Assembly: GCF_001598855.1 (NCBI RefSeq)
Contig: NZ_BCZS01000006.1
Span: forward strand, 124,001 to 188,000
Direction of reading: 5' to 3'
Source: Pluralibacter gergoviae ATCC 33028 = NBRC 105706
GTDB lineage: Bacteria; Pseudomonadota; Gammaproteobacteria; Enterobacterales; Enterobacteriaceae
Length of the DNA stretch: 64,000 bases
The stretch's first letter is position 1. Every line of letters starts with the position of its first letter. The notes under the pieces were generated by a model. It ran no database searches. It was not told the DNA's origin and was given only the letters and a program-made list of their open reading frames with translations. A program made the translations under genes and the position numbers. This document shows, one piece after another, positions 39,201-48,428 of this stretch.

Positions 39201-39724
39201 CCCATCGGAAAGAGGTCCAGCAGCGCGCCGCGGGTGGCGTACTCACCGTGTTCCATCACCTGATCGACGTGGCGGTAGCCGGCGCTGTCGAGCTGGGCGC
39301 GCAGCGCATCGCGGGAGAGGCGCTGGCCTTTTTTCATCACCAGCGCGTGGCCGTGCAGATAGCTGTGCGGGCAGACCCGCTGCATCAGGGTGCTGACCGG
39401 GACAATCAGCACGCCGCGCTGCATGGCGGGAAGCTGATAGAGCGTCGACAGGCGTGAGGAAATTATCTCCTGGTGCGGCGAGAAGCTGTCGTAGGGCAGC
39501 GTCTCCCAGTCGGCCAGATTCATCACCAGCTGATCGGTAAACTGTCTGATTTCATCGTGCAGCCGCAGGGCGTTTTGCATATCCGGGGCAATGAGCACCA
39601 CCGGCCCGGCGTGGCGCTCGGCGATTTCCGCCACTTCGGTGGCGCAGGCGGCGCCGGTCAGTTCGCCCAGCAGGCGCTGCTCGCCGGCGCTGGCGGGCAG
39701 GGTATAGCGTAGTTCTTCAGGCAT
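36278..39724 (-). CDS. mfd: Transcription-repair coupling factor Mfd
   Basis: 1148 residues, the E. coli length. Mfd removes RNA polymerase stalled at lesions and recruits UvrA. The UvrB-like N-terminus, the RNA polymerase-interacting domain (QPVVHLEHGVGRYAGM), and a RecG-like translocase can be seen, the last with Walker A GDVGFGKTEVAMRAAF, DEEH box LLIVDEEHRFGV and TLTATPIPRTLNMA. The C-terminal D7 domain closes the protein. It is divergent from lolC. Confidence 0.98.
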   Translation of the reverse strand: MPEELRYTLPASAGEQRLLGELTGAACATEVAEIAERHAGPVVLIAPDMQNALRLHDEIRQFTDQLVMNLADWETLPYDSFSPHQEIISSRLSTLYQLPAMQRGVLIVPVSTLMQRVCPHSYLHGHALVMKKGQRLSRDALRAQLDSAGYRHVDQVMEHGEYATRGALLDLFPMGSQQPYRLDFFDDEIDSLRLFDADTQRTLEEVEAINLLPAHEFPTDKAAIELFRTQWRDTFEVKRDAEHVYQQVSKGTLPAGIEYWQPLFFSEPLPPLFSYFPKNTLLVSTGDLEASADRFEADTRARFENRGVDPMRPLLPPEALWLRTDALFGELKKWPRVQLRTDALADKAANVNLDYRPLPDLAVQAQQKAPLDNLRRFLEGFDGPVIFSVESEGRREALGELLARIKLSPKRILRLDDASGAGRYLMIGSAEHGYIDARRNRALICESDLLGERVARRRQDTRRAINPDTLIRNLAELHEGQPVVHLEHGVGRYAGMTTLEAGGIKGEYLMLMYANDAKLYVPVSSLHLISRYAGGAEENAPLHKLGGDAWARARQKAAEKVRDVAAELLDIYAQRAAKAGFAFKHDREQYQLFCDSFPFETTPDQAQAINAVLADMCQPLAMDRLVCGDVGFGKTEVAMRAAFLAVENHKQVAVLVPTTLLAQQHFDNFRDRFANWPVRIEMLSRFRSTKEQAQVLEQAAEGKIDILIGTHKLLQSDVKWKDLGLLIVDEEHRFGVRHKERIKAMRADVDILTLTATPIPRTLNMAMSGMRDLSIIATPPARRLAVKTFVREYDSLVVREAILREVLRGGQVYYLYNDVENIQKAADRLAALVPEARVAIGHGQMRERELERVMNDFHHQRFNVLVCTTIIETGIDIPTANTIIIERADHFGLAQLHQLRGRVGRSHHQAYAWLLTPHPKAMTADAQKRLEAIATLEDLGAGFALATHDLEIRGAGELLGEGQSGSMETIGFSLYMELLENAVDAMKAGREPSLEDLTSQQTEVELRMPSLLPDDFIPDVNTRLSFYKRIASAKSEPELDELKVELIDRFGLLPDAARTLLDIARLRQQAQKLGIRKLEGNEKGGVIEFNEKNHVNPAWLIGLLQKQPQHYRLDGPTRLKFFAELGDRKIRMAWVRDFMQQLAENAIA

Positions 39725-39915
39725 AGTGCGTCTTGGGATCCGTAAAGGTTTGCTCCGGTTATGGGGGCAAACGTCCTGTCTTCAATGCAGATTATTATCC
39801 GCGATCCCCCGGGTTTAGCAAATCTGCTCGGCGTAAGCCGTTGACATCACGCATTTACGCTCCGCCCATTCGCTTATATACTCGGGCATCTGCTACCAGC
39901 AACCAGACGGATTAC

Positions 39916-41115
39916 ATGTACCAACCTGTCTCTCTCTTTATTGGCCTGCGCTACATGCGCGGGCGGGCAACGGATCGCTTTGGTCGCTTTGTCTCCTGGC
40001 TCTCGACAATCGGCATTACGCTTGGCGTAATGGCGCTGGTCACCGTCCTGTCGGTGATGAACGGCTTCGAGCGCGAACTGCAAAACAATATTCTGGGGCT
40101 GATGCCGCAGGCTATCCTCAGCGCCGACGGTAGCTCGACCAATCCGCAGCAGCTGCCGGAGAGCGCCGCGAAGCTCAGCGGCGTGACGCGAGTGGCGCCG
40201 CTGACCACCGGCGATGTGGTGATCCAGAGCGCGCGCAGCGTCGCCGTTGGCGTGATGCTCGGCATCGATCCTGCGCAGAACGATCCGCTGACGCCATACC
40301 TCACCAACATCAAACAGACCGCGCTGGCCGCCGGCCAGTACAACGTCATTCTCGGCGAACAGCTTGCCGAACAGCTTGGGGTCAACCGCGGCGACCAGAT
40401 CCGCATAATGGTGCCCTCGGCCAGCCAGTTCACGCCGATGGGCCGTCTGCCCAGCCAGCGCCTGTTCAACGTCATCGGCACCTTTTCCGCCAACAGTGAA
40501 GTAGACGGCTATCAGATGCTGGTCAACATTCAGGACGCCTCGCGCCTGATGCGCTATCCGCAGGGCAACATTACCGGCTGGCGCCTGTGGCTTGATAAGC
40601 CGCTGGAGGTCGATACTCTCAGCCAGCAGAAACTGCCGCCGCACAGCAAATGGCAGGACTGGCGCGAGCGCAAGGGCGAGCTGTTCCAGGCCGTGCGGAT
40701 GGAGAAAAACATGATGGGCCTGCTGCTGAGCCTGATCGTCGCCGTAGCCGCCTTTAACATCATCACCTCGCTGGGGCTGATGGTGATGGAGAAACAGGGC
40801 GAGGTCGCTATTCTGCAGACCCAGGGGCTGACGCCGCGGCAGATCATGGCGGTGTTTATGGTGCAGGGGGCCAGCGCGGGCGTGATCGGCGCGCTGCTCG
40901 GTACCGGCCTCGGCGTGCTGCTCGCCAGCCAGCTCAATAACCTGATGCCGATTATCGGCGCCTTCCTCGACGGCGGCGCGCTGCCGGTGGCCATTGAGCC
41001 GCTGCAGGTAATTATCATCGCGCTGGTGGCGATGCTGCTGGCGCTGCTGTCAACGCTTTATCCTTCCTGGCGCGCGGCCGCCACTCAACCCGCTGAGGCT
41101 TTACGTTATGAATAA
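39916..41115 (+). CDS. lolC: Lipoprotein-releasing ABC transporter permease LolC
   Basis: 399 residues, the start [18 protein letters not shown] matching E. coli; the frame is open far upstream, but that part has no counterpart. One N-terminal helix, a large periplasmic domain (about 50-260) that recruits LolA, and three C-terminal helices follow the MacB/FtsX plan. With LolD and LolE it extracts outer-membrane lipoproteins from the inner membrane. The stop overlaps lolD by 8 bases. Confidence 0.96.
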   Translation: MYQPVSLFIGLRYMRGRATDRFGRFVSWLSTIGITLGVMALVTVLSVMNGFERELQNNILGLMPQAILSADGSSTNPQQLPESAAKLSGVTRVAPLTTGDVVIQSARSVAVGVMLGIDPAQNDPLTPYLTNIKQTALAAGQYNVILGEQLAEQLGVNRGDQIRIMVPSASQFTPMGRLPSQRLFNVIGTFSANSEVDGYQMLVNIQDASRLMRYPQGNITGWRLWLDKPLEVDTLSQQKLPPHSKWQDWRERKGELFQAVRMEKNMMGLLLSLIVAVAAFNIITSLGLMVMEKQGEVAILQTQGLTPRQIMAVFMVQGASAGVIGALLGTGLGVLLASQLNNLMPIIGAFLDGGALPVAIEPLQVIIIALVAMLLALLSTLYPSWRAAATQPAEALRYE

Positions 41116-41809
41116 GATCCTGCTGCAGTGCGACAGCCTGTGCAAACGCTATCAGGAAGGCACCGTGCAGACCGACGTGCTGCACAACGTCAGCTTCAGC
41201 ATCGGCGAGGGCGAAATGATGGCGATTGTCGGCAGCTCCGGCTCCGGCAAGAGTACCCTGCTGCACCTGCTGGGCGGCCTGGATACGCCGACCTCCGGCG
41301 ATGTTATTTTCGGCGACCGGCCGCTCTCTAAGATGTCTTTGGCAGCGAAGGCCGAGCTGCGCAACCGCGAGCTGGGCTTTATCTACCAGTTTCACCACCT
41401 GCTGCCGGACTTTACCGCTCAGGAAAACGTGGCGATGCCGCTGCTGATCGGCAAAAAGAAACCCGCTGAAATCGCCGAGCGCGCGAGGGCGATGCTGGAC
41501 GCCGTCGGCCTCGATCACCGCCGCAATCACCGCCCGTCGGAGCTCTCCGGCGGCGAGCGCCAGCGCGTGGCGATCGCCCGCGCGCTGGTCAATGAACCGC
41601 GGCTGGTAATGGCCGATGAGCCGACCGGTAACCTCGACGCCCGCAACGCCGACAGCATCTTTAAACTGCTGGGTGAGCTGAATCAGAAGCAGGGTACCGC
41701 GTTTCTGGTGGTGACCCACGATCTGCTGCTGGCCAGGCGCATGGGCCGCCAGCTGGAGATGCGCGACGGCCACCTGAGCGCCGAACTGACCCTGACGGGA
41801 GCCGAGTAA
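41108..41809 (+). CDS. lolD: Lipoprotein-releasing ABC transporter ATPase LolD
   Basis: 233 residues. Walker A is GSSGSGKST (42-50), the signature is [15 protein letters not shown], Walker B is [12 protein letters not shown], and the H-loop is VVTHD. It powers LolCE. It overlaps both neighbours (8 bases with lolC, one base with lolE), so the three subunits are made together. Confidence 0.97.
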   Translation: MNKILLQCDSLCKRYQEGTVQTDVLHNVSFSIGEGEMMAIVGSSGSGKSTLLHLLGGLDTPTSGDVIFGDRPLSKMSLAAKAELRNRELGFIYQFHHLLPDFTAQENVAMPLLIGKKKPAEIAERARAMLDAVGLDHRRNHRPSELSGGERQRVAIARALVNEPRLVMADEPTGNLDARNADSIFKLLGELNQKQGTAFLVVTHDLLLARRMGRQLEMRDGHLSAELTLTGAE

Positions 41810-43053
41810 TGGCTTCTTCGCTCTCTCTGCTTATTGGCCTGCGCTTCCGCCGCGGGCGCCGGCGCAGCGGCATGGTGTCGCTGATCTCCGTTATCTCGAC
41901 CGTCGGCATCGCGCTCGGCGTGGCGGTGCTGATCGTCGGCCTCAGCGCGATGAACGGCTTCGAGCGCGAACTTAACAACCGCATTCTGGCCGTGGTTCCC
42001 CACGGCGAAATTGAGCCGGTCAACCAGCCGTGGAACAACTGGCAGGAGGCCCTGGCCAACGTCCAGAAGGTGAAGGGTATCGTTGCGGCCGCGCCGTACA
42101 TTCGCTTTACCGGCCTTGTTGAGAGCGGCAGCAATCTGCGCGCGATTCAGATTAAAGGCGTCGATCCGCAGCAGGAAACCCGCCTCAGCGCGCTGCCGAC
42201 GTACGTGCAGAACAACGCCTGGGCGGGCTTTAAGGCGGGCGATCAGCAGATTATCCTCGGCAAGGGCGTGGCCGATGCCCTTAAGGTGAAGCAGGGCGAC
42301 TGGGTCTCCATCATGATCCCCAACTCCGACAAAGAGCACCAGCTGATGCAGCCCAAGCGCGTGCGCCTGCACGTTACCGGTATTCTGCAGCTCAGCGGCC
42401 AGCTCGACCACAGCTTTGCCATGATCCCGATCGACGATGCCCGCCAGTATCTCGATATGGGCAGCAGCGTGACCGGCATCGCCCTGAAGGTGAACGACGT
42501 CTTCAGCGCTAACAAGCTGGTACGCGACGCCGGCGAGGTGACCAACAGCTACGTGTATATCAAGAGCTGGATCGGCACTTACGGCTATATGTACCGCGAT
42601 ATTCAGATGATCCGCGCCATCATGTATCTGGCGATGATCCTCGTTATCGGCGTGGCCTGCTTTAACATCGTCTCGACGCTGGTGATGGCGGTGAAAGATA
42701 AAAGTAGCGATATTGCGGTGCTGCGCACGCTTGGCGCGAAAGACGGGCTGATTCGCGCAATCTTCGTGTGGTATGGTTTGCTGGCCGGGGTGATGGGCAG
42801 CGTCAGCGGGGCGGTTATCGGCGTGCTCTGCGCCCTGAACCTGACCGCGATCATTAAGGGGATTGAAACCCTGATCGGGCATCAGTTCCTCTCCGGCGAT
42901 ATCTATTTTATTGACTTCCTGCCGTCTGAACTGCACTGGCTGGACGTCTTTTATGTCCTGATCACCGCCCTGGTGCTGAGCCTGCTGGCAAGCTGGTATC
43001 CTGCCCGCCGCGCCAGCCGCATCGATCCCGCCAGGGTGTTAAGTGGTCAGTAG
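41809..43053 (+). CDS. lolE: Lipoprotein-releasing ABC transporter permease LolE
   Basis: 414 residues, homologous to LolC with the same four-helix layout: helix 1 in [21 protein letters not shown], a periplasmic domain, and three C-terminal helices ending [21 protein letters not shown]. LolE binds the lipoprotein substrate. Length equals E. coli. A REP-like repeat separates it from nagK. Confidence 0.96.
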   Translation: MASSLSLLIGLRFRRGRRRSGMVSLISVISTVGIALGVAVLIVGLSAMNGFERELNNRILAVVPHGEIEPVNQPWNNWQEALANVQKVKGIVAAAPYIRFTGLVESGSNLRAIQIKGVDPQQETRLSALPTYVQNNAWAGFKAGDQQIILGKGVADALKVKQGDWVSIMIPNSDKEHQLMQPKRVRLHVTGILQLSGQLDHSFAMIPIDDARQYLDMGSSVTGIALKVNDVFSANKLVRDAGEVTNSYVYIKSWIGTYGYMYRDIQMIRAIMYLAMILVIGVACFNIVSTLVMAVKDKSSDIAVLRTLGAKDGLIRAIFVWYGLLAGVMGSVSGAVIGVLCALNLTAIIKGIETLIGHQFLSGDIYFIDFLPSELHWLDVFYVLITALVLSLLASWYPARRASRIDPARVLSGQ

Positions 43054-43080
43054 TTCGGCGTCGTGCCAGCGACGACATCC

Positions 43081-43111
43081 GTAGGCCCGCGCAAGCGAAG
43101 CGCCGCCGGGC
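43081..43111. repeat. REP-like element between lolE and nagK
   Basis: GCCCG (43085-43089) pairs with CGGGC (43107-43111) around a CAAGCGAAGCGCCGC core. The core is shared with the element at 54176-54205. This is the style of enterobacterial repetitive extragenic palindromes, which sit between genes and can stabilise mRNA ends or bind gyrase. Confidence 0.7.
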
Positions 43112-43172
43112 AACGCGCGGCACAACGTCATTTACGTCCTTGCCCTGTCGGGCAAGTTAAAGAGGAATGACC

Positions 43173-44084
43173 ATGTACTACGGATTCGATATCGGCGGCA
43201 GCAAAATTGCCCTCGGGGTCTTCGACGGGCAGCGCAGGCAGCAGTGGGAAACGCGGATACCGACGCCGCACAGCGGCTACGACGCTTTTCTTGACGCCGT
43301 CTGCGGCCTGGTGGCGCAGGCCGATAGCCGCTTTGGCGTGAAGGGCAGCGTCGGCATCGGTATTCCCGGGATGCCGGAAACCGCCGACGGCACGCTTTAC
43401 GCGGCTAACGTCCCGGCCGCCAGCGGCAGGCCGCTGCGCGCCGACCTCAGCGCGCGCCTCGGACGCGACGTGCGCCTCGATAACGACGCCAACTGCTTTG
43501 CGCTCTCCGAGGCGTGGGACGATGAATTTACCGCCTACCCGCTGGTGATGGGGCTGATCCTCGGCACCGGCGTCGGCGGTGGCCTGGTGCTCAACGGCAA
43601 ATCGATAACCGGCCACAGCTACATTACCGGCGAGTTTGGCCACATCCGCCTGCCGGTGGATGCGCTGGAAGTAGTGGGGCGCGAATTTCCGCTCACCCGC
43701 TGCGGCTGCGGCCAGCTCGGCTGCATCGAGAACTATCTTTCCGGGCGCGGCTTTGCCTGGCTTTATCAGCACTACTATCAGCAGCCGCTGAGCGGGCCGG
43801 AAATCGTCGAACGCTGGCAGCAGGGCGACAAGCGGGCCCGTGAGCACGTTGAGCGCTATCTTGACCTGCTGGCGGTGTGCCTGGGTAACATACTGACTAT
43901 CGTCGATCCCGATTTACTGGTGATCGGCGGCGGATTATCTAACTTTAGTGCCATTGCGGATGGCCTGGCCGCCCGCCTGCCGCGCCACCTGCTGCCGGTA
44001 GCCCGCGTTCCGCGCATCGAGCAGGCGCGCCACGGCGACGCCGGCGGCATGCGCGGGGCGGCATTTCTGCACCTTACGGATTAA
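43173..44084 (+). CDS. nagK: N-acetylglucosamine kinase NagK
   Basis: 303-residue ROK-family kinase that recycles murein-derived GlcNAc to GlcNAc-6-phosphate, the step after NagZ. The ATP site is [17 protein letters not shown], the catalytic aspartate region is [14 protein letters not shown], and the zinc site is CGCGQLGC. The ATG at 43173 with AGGAATG upstream gives the E. coli N-terminus; another ATG two codons earlier is possible. cobB follows after 14 bases. Confidence 0.95.
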   Translation: MYYGFDIGGSKIALGVFDGQRRQQWETRIPTPHSGYDAFLDAVCGLVAQADSRFGVKGSVGIGIPGMPETADGTLYAANVPAASGRPLRADLSARLGRDVRLDNDANCFALSEAWDDEFTAYPLVMGLILGTGVGGGLVLNGKSITGHSYITGEFGHIRLPVDALEVVGREFPLTRCGCGQLGCIENYLSGRGFAWLYQHYYQQPLSGPEIVERWQQGDKRAREHVERYLDLLAVCLGNILTIVDPDLLVIGGGLSNFSAIADGLAARLPRHLLPVARVPRIEQARHGDAGGMRGAAFLHLTD

Positions 44085-44098
44085 ACTCAGGAGCCCAC

Positions 44099-44920
44099 AT
44101 GCAGTCGCGCCGACTACCCCGACTTGTCCGCTTTCGTCGCAACAAACGTCGCCAGCGCCAGCGCCTGCGCCAGCGGCTATTTTTTAGAGATACAGCGGTA
44201 CCCGATATGATGGAAAAACCAAGAGTCGTCGTACTGACCGGGGCAGGGATCTCGGCCGAATCAGGAATTCAGACCTTCCGCGCGGCGGACGGACTGTGGG
44301 AAGAGCACCGCGTTGAAGACGTCGCCACGCCGGAGGGCTTCGCCCGCGATCCGGCGCTGGTGCAGGCGTTCTACAACGCGCGCCGCCGACAGCTGCAGCA
44401 GCCGGCCATCGCGCCCAATGCCGCGCACCTGGCGCTGGCGAAGCTGGAGGCCGAACTCGGCGACCGCTTTCTGCTGGTAACCCAGAATATCGACAACCTG
44501 CACGAGCGGGCGGGCAGCCAGCGCGTTATCCATATGCACGGCGAGCTGCTGAAGGTGCGCTGCGCCTGGAGCGGACAGGTGCTGGAGTGGACCGGCGACG
44601 TGAATCCCGGCGACAAGTGCCACTGCTGCCAGTTTCCGCAGCCGCTGCGCCCGCACGTGGTGTGGTTCGGCGAAATGCCGCTCGGCATGGACGAGATCTA
44701 CAGCGCCCTGGCCGCCGCCGATATCTTTATCGCTATCGGCACCTCCGGCCACGTCTATCCGGCGGCGGGCTTTGTCCACGAAGCGAAGCTGCAGGGGGCG
44801 CATACCGTCGAGCTGAACCTTGAACCGAGCCAGGTGGGCAGCGAGTTCGAGGAGAAGCATTACGGGATGGCGAGTGAGGTGGTGGTCACGTTTGTGGACG
44901 AGCTGTTGAAAGATCTGTAA
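44099..44920 (+). CDS. cobB: NAD-dependent protein deacylase CobB
   Basis: 273-residue sirtuin. The NAD motif [10 protein letters not shown] is near residue 48, [12 protein letters not shown] and [11 protein letters not shown] hold the catalytic histidine, and CHCCQF with the preceding cysteine binds zinc. It removes acetyl and succinyl groups from lysines. The arginine-rich first 36 residues match the long E. coli isoform; an internal start at 44207-44210 (MMEKPRV) would give the short isoform. The C-terminus is about five residues shorter than in E. coli. Confidence 0.95.
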   Translation: MQSRRLPRLVRFRRNKRRQRQRLRQRLFFRDTAVPDMMEKPRVVVLTGAGISAESGIQTFRAADGLWEEHRVEDVATPEGFARDPALVQAFYNARRRQLQQPAIAPNAAHLALAKLEAELGDRFLLVTQNIDNLHERAGSQRVIHMHGELLKVRCAWSGQVLEWTGDVNPGDKCHCCQFPQPLRPHVVWFGEMPLGMDEIYSALAAADIFIAIGTSGHVYPAAGFVHEAKLQGAHTVELNLEPSQVGSEFEEKHYGMASEVVVTFVDELLKDL

Positions 44921-44928
44921 CGTGTCTG

Positions 44929-44965
44929 GCAGTACAATGTCTCCTCCGTTGGGACATTGTACTGC
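44929..44965. repeat. Perfect 13-bp inverted repeat at the edge of the Hcp island
   Basis: GCAGTACAATGTC (44929-44941) and GACATTGTACTGC (44953-44965) are exact reverse complements around an 11-base loop. It lies between convergent cobB and the 405-residue gene, with no U run on either strand. It may serve as a factor-dependent terminator, or mark the boundary of the inserted segment. Confidence 0.75.
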
Positions 44966-44979
44966 GCTCTCCGGGTCGG

Positions 44980-46197
44980 CTATAAAGTTAATTTGTCGAG
45001 CAGTACCATCCAGCCCATCGGTTCGCTGATAATGCTCTCCGCGTGATATTTATGAATTATCCTGCTCAGGCCGCGCTGGCTGAGGATCTCACTGATGATT
45101 TCCGTCGCTTTGCCATTGGTGGTTGTCTCTACGCGATCAAATAGCGCGCCGTTGCGATACCCGTCTCTTATTCTGTCGGTCTGATATTTCTTTCGAAATT
45201 GCTCTTTGTAAGCCAGGAAGTGTATTTGCTGACATATTTCTTCCAGCGCATCATTGTCAAGTTTAATGACGCTGTCGAAAATTTTTTTTGTTTGATTGAG
45301 ATTGTCGGCGCCTGCTTTACCGGAGTTTTGCGACGGTGGCATTTGTTTATTGATCGCGAAATTAGTAATAAGTTTTTGAGTAAGATCAAGCGCGGGCGAC
45401 ACCGGTGCGACATAACTCATATCAGGGATCACGCCGCTACCGGGTAGCGATGAGAAGACGGCCGAAACGGTCTTTCTGGCGGTCTTCGCAGATTTAAGTT
45501 TGATAATAATGCCAAGGCCCTGTTTTAGCGTTGCGCTGTCAGCACCGATGGTGCCGGATGAGCCAATCTCTTTATTAATATTTATCAGCTTACACAGGTG
45601 AGCAATTGAATTCTTGCTTGAATCAATCGCCGTGCCTAAGTTGATAACGTTAATGCCGGCGGTGTGCGCCAGCGCCGGCGTGAAACCTACGGACGCGGAT
45701 TTCCTGAACAGATTCTTTGCTTTCCGGTGGTGCAGATAGCTAAGGGTATTATTGTTAGCCTCTGGCCGGGTGAAACTCAGTAGGTTGTCAGCGGCTCTTT
45801 TCTCTTCCTGCGCCAGGGTTAACTGGTGGCCGCCGCGAGAAGCGGTGGCGCTATTTAACTGTGAAGTATTATAGTGGTATGAGGTCTGCGCATCGGGGTC
45901 CTGAGAGGGATCAACGTGAATGACTCTGGATTTTTCAAGGAGGTCGTAGAGAAAGTTTTTGATCAGCGGGTTCACACATTTATTAGGATCGTTTTTTATT
46001 TCACGTATTTTCTCTCCCCAGTCGATAACGCTGAGGATAACTTCAACGCCGCCCAGGCTATAACCCGAATAGTTATTATAGGTCATGCTGGCATCACCGG
46101 CCTTCAGACCACCATTGACGGTAGCATGGGTATTCTCGTGATTAGCTTTGATCTCTTTATACGATCTCTTACTGAATCGCTGGAGGAATGTTGTCAT
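44980..46197 (-). CDS. Unrecognised 405-residue protein downstream of hcp; candidate type VI cargo
   Basis: I do not recognise a family. The protein is rich in Lys, Asn, Ile and Ser, has no signal peptide and no clear transmembrane helix, and has one glycine/hydrophobic stretch (LKQGLGIIIKLKSAKTARKT, about residues 225-244). A basic N-terminus (FLQRFSKRSYKEIK) is followed by polar, low-complexity sequence. Codon and base use are visibly AT-rich against the GC-rich backbone, suggesting transfer. It lies 143 bases downstream of the lone hcp gene on the same strand. The ribosome site is weak (only GGA about 7 bases upstream). No immunity gene is seen beside it. An effector role is inferred from position only. 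Confidence 0.7.
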   Translation of the reverse strand: MTTFLQRFSKRSYKEIKANHENTHATVNGGLKAGDASMTYNNYSGYSLGGVEVILSVIDWGEKIREIKNDPNKCVNPLIKNFLYDLLEKSRVIHVDPSQDPDAQTSYHYNTSQLNSATASRGGHQLTLAQEEKRAADNLLSFTRPEANNNTLSYLHHRKAKNLFRKSASVGFTPALAHTAGINVINLGTAIDSSKNSIAHLCKLININKEIGSSGTIGADSATLKQGLGIIIKLKSAKTARKTVSAVFSSLPGSGVIPDMSYVAPVSPALDLTQKLITNFAINKQMPPSQNSGKAGADNLNQTKKIFDSVIKLDNDALEEICQQIHFLAYKEQFRKKYQTDRIRDGYRNGALFDRVETTTNGKATEIISEILSQRGLSRIIHKYHAESIISEPMGWMVLLDKLTL

Positions 46198-46254
46198 GAT
46201 GAGTCCGCGAGAGTGGAGGTAAAATTAGCTTTCTGACGCTGGCAGAAAAAAGGC

Positions 46255-46325
46255 ATGAATTAGCCCGTGGCATTTCTTAATACAACCGCGTGGCTGCGGG
46301 TAAGAAACGGACGTGGCTAATTCAT
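46255..46325 (-). repeat. Long stem-loop between hcp and the downstream gene
   Basis: ATGAATTAGCC (46255-46265) pairs exactly with GGCTAATTCAT (46315-46325). TTTCTTA (46273-46279) pairs with TAAGAAA (46301-46307), and three more pairs can form between them. The folded structure is about 70 bases, begins 15 bases after the hcp stop, and lacks a U run. It could protect the hcp mRNA end or limit read-through into the next gene. Confidence 0.75.
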
Positions 46326-46340
46326 CATGCGTGCAATGGC

Positions 46341-46823
46341 TTACGCTTCTTTATTTTCTTTGATGTTCCATCCGGCGGAGACTTCTGCCCCCTTACTGCC
46401 CTGCTGCGTCTGCTCCCAGTACTGCTGCTTAACCGAGGATGCCTGGAAAGAGTAGGCGACGCCTATTGTGTCATCACCACCTGCGCCGGTATAGCGCACG
46501 GAGGTCACGAGCACATCGGTTAAGGTGATTTTTGCGTATTCAACCTGGTTCCCGCCCGCTTTGCAGACGGACAGCTCAACACTTTTAACATGCTTACCGC
46601 TGGCGCAGTACTTAAGGATCGAGGGCGTCGCTTTATCAATAAGCGCAATGACTTCGAGATCGTTAAAATTTACTTTTCCGGCGCCGCCGCCGCCGCCTAC
46701 CGACATATTGCCCGGCTGGCTTGCTCCCCACGAAAAAGAGTGTATGTCGGTCCAGTTTTTATGATTAGAATCATTGGATTCTCCCGTGACGCCTTCTACT
46801 TTCAGATACATATCGATAGACAT
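46341..46823 (-). CDS. hcp: Hcp-family type VI secretion protein, orphan
   Basis: 160 residues. The Hcp fold is clear: SIDMYLKVEGVTGESND at the start, WTDIHSFSWGASQPGNMSVGGGGGAGKVNFNDLEV as in Hcp1, then KCYCASGKH-like YCASGKHVKSVELSVCKAGG and the terminal AGWNIKENKEA. Hcp forms hexameric rings of the secreted tube and carries effectors. No other type VI genes are in the window, so this is a stand-alone copy that must rely on an apparatus elsewhere or be a remnant. Base composition is below that of the backbone. The ribosome site is weak (TGGAAT). Confidence 0.92.
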   Translation of the reverse strand: MSIDMYLKVEGVTGESNDSNHKNWTDIHSFSWGASQPGNMSVGGGGGAGKVNFNDLEVIALIDKATPSILKYCASGKHVKSVELSVCKAGGNQVEYAKITLTDVLVTSVRYTGAGGDDTIGVAYSFQASSVKQQYWEQTQQGSKGAEVSAGWNIKENKEA

Positions 46824-46865
46824 ATTTCATTCCATTAGCAGGTTAAGGATAAGCAGAGCAATTAA

Positions 46866-46894
46866 TAAATAACGTTACCCTGTTGTCATTTCAA
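46866..46894 (-). promoter_or_regulatory. Candidate hcp promoter
   Basis: On the minus strand, TTGAAA (46894-46889), 17 bases and TATTTA (46871-46866) form a fair sigma-70 promoter about 43 bases before the hcp ATG. Confidence 0.55.
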
Positions 46895-47228
46895 TAAGTT
46901 TATTTACGGCAGTAACAATATGAGAGTTTTCTTAATAAGTAGCCCGCGTACTGCAATAAATCTGTCATAATTAACGACCGGCGATTCCTTCTGCTCATTG
47001 TTTATGCTGCTTTATATTAATAAAGGTTATGGTTTGCCTGATTATATGAATATGCAATGACTTTCATTCGAAAATAAATGCAAAAACTATTTTCTTCGCT
47101 GACGGAAGTACAGGCCGGAGGCGTTACATTTTGATGCTTTTTTAAATGAAATATCTTTATTTGAAATAAAGAGCGACGATGCGCCAGCAGAGGGGGGAAG
47201 CGGGAGATAGCGGGTTTACCGGGTAAAA
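46895..47228. other. AT-rich gap upstream of hcp
   Basis: No gene longer than a few codons is open here on either strand. The sequence is strongly AT-rich up to about 47100, then becomes GC-rich towards the potD end. AT-rich DNA of this kind is a usual target for H-NS silencing of acquired genes, but no specific site can be named. Confidence 0.5.
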
Positions 47229-47248
47229 GGAGCGTGATGGCACGCTCC
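47229..47248 (-). terminator. Terminator after potD
   Basis: On the minus strand GGAGCGTG pairs with CACGCTCC around a 4-base loop, followed by TTTTA, 13 bases after the potD stop. Confidence 0.8.
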
Positions 47249-47260
47249 CTCCGGGGACAA

Positions 47261-48319
47261 TTATCGTCCGGCCTTCAGCCGCTGATAATACTCTTCATAA
47301 ATCCGGCTGGCGTCGCCGACGTCGTTCTGCCACTCGCCTTTTTTAATGGTTTCCGCATCCGGATAGAGGCTCTTATCGTTCGCCACCTTCGGGTCCAGCA
47401 GCTTGCGCGCCGCCAGGTTCGGCGTCGGGTAGCCGATGGTTTCCGCCACCTGTTTCGCCACGTCCGGGCGCAGCAGGAAGTTAATCAGCTTCAGCGCGCC
47501 GTCGACGTTTTTGGCGTTGGCCGGAATGGCGAGGCTGTCCATCCAGAAAATGCCGCCCTCGGCGGGCCACACGGTTTCCAGCGGCGTACCGGCCTGGCGG
47601 GCAACGTAGGCAGAACCGTTCCACACCATGCCGACATTAACCTCGCCTTCCATATACGGATTCGCCGGGTTGTCGGAGTTAAAGGCCGCGACGTTTGGCA
47701 TCAGTTTCTGCAGTTCGTGATAGGCGGCTTCAATCTCTTTCGGATCGGTGGTATTACCGGACTTACCCATTTTGAGCAGCGCCATCTGGAACACTTCCCG
47801 GGCGTCGTCGGTCAGCAGCAGGCTGCCTTTATACTCCGGCTTCCACAGGTCGGCCCAGCGGGTGACCGTTTTCGGGTCGATAGCGTCGCTGTTAACGCCG
47901 ATGGTGGTCGCGCCCCAGATATAGGGGATCGAATAGTCGTTGTTCGGATCGAACGGCTTGTTGAGCATCTCGGGATCGAGATTGTGGAAGTTGGTCAGCT
48001 TGCTTTTATCTATCTTCTGGATCATGCCCTCTTTGCGCATCTTATCGACGAAGTAGGTAGAGGGGACCACCAGATCGTAGGCGCCCTGCTTATAGGTCTT
48101 GAGCTTGGCGTACATGGTTTCGTTCGACTCGTAGGTCGAGTAGATAACCTTGATCCCGGTCTCTTTAGTGAACTGCTCCAGCAGCCCCGGCGGGACGTAC
48201 TCGGTCCAGTTGTAGAAGTAGAGCGTTTTATTGTCATTGTTCGGCGCATCGGCAGCGCTGGCGGCGTGAATGCCCATCGCCAGCAGACCTGCGGCTACCA
48301 GAGGTGACCACTTTTTCAT
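47261..48319 (-). CDS. potD: Spermidine/putrescine-binding protein PotD
   Basis: 352 residues. The signal peptide is about 22 residues ([13 protein letters not shown]). The periplasmic receptor matches E. coli PotD, with [49 protein letters not shown] and [17 protein letters not shown] carrying the polyamine-binding acidic and aromatic residues. It delivers polyamines to PotABC. In E. coli potD directly follows potC; here an antiporter gene lies between them, and potD has a good promoter of its own. Confidence 0.96.
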   Translation of the reverse strand: MKKWSPLVAAGLLAMGIHAASAADAPNNDNKTLYFYNWTEYVPPGLLEQFTKETGIKVIYSTYESNETMYAKLKTYKQGAYDLVVPSTYFVDKMRKEGMIQKIDKSKLTNFHNLDPEMLNKPFDPNNDYSIPYIWGATTIGVNSDAIDPKTVTRWADLWKPEYKGSLLLTDDAREVFQMALLKMGKSGNTTDPKEIEAAYHELQKLMPNVAAFNSDNPANPYMEGEVNVGMVWNGSAYVARQAGTPLETVWPAEGGIFWMDSLAIPANAKNVDGALKLINFLLRPDVAKQVAETIGYPTPNLAARKLLDPKVANDKSLYPDAETIKKGEWQNDVGDASRIYEEYYQRLKAGR

Positions 48320-48393
48320 TGAGCCTGATTCCCCATAGTGAAGGTCGAAGCAAGAGGCGAAGCCTCTCCATCCTGCGACGTTGCAGGGGCGCC

Positions 48394-48422
48394 ATTATAG
48401 GAGCCGGGGAGCGGAGGGTAAA
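48394..48422 (-). promoter_or_regulatory. potD-specific promoter
   Basis: On the minus strand TTTACC (48422-48417), 17 bases and consensus TATAAT (48399-48394). Transcription would start near 48387, leaving a leader of about 67 bases with two hairpins: CCTGC/GCAGG (48372-48387) and AGAGGC/GCCTCT (48353-48367). Confidence 0.75.
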
Positions 48423-48428
48423 GGAAAG

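Noticed and set aside
41683-42936. 417-codon minus-strand frame opposite lolE
   Set aside because: His/Asp-rich shadow sequence; lolE is certain on the other strand.
45916-46236. 106-codon plus-strand frame opposite the start of the 405-residue gene, as a possible immunity gene
   Set aside because: It lies antisense within the coding sequence and has no ribosome site or typical immunity features; immunity genes normally lie alongside in the same direction.
47234-48307. 357-codon plus-strand frame opposite potD
   Set aside because: Antisense shadow of a conserved periplasmic binding protein gene.
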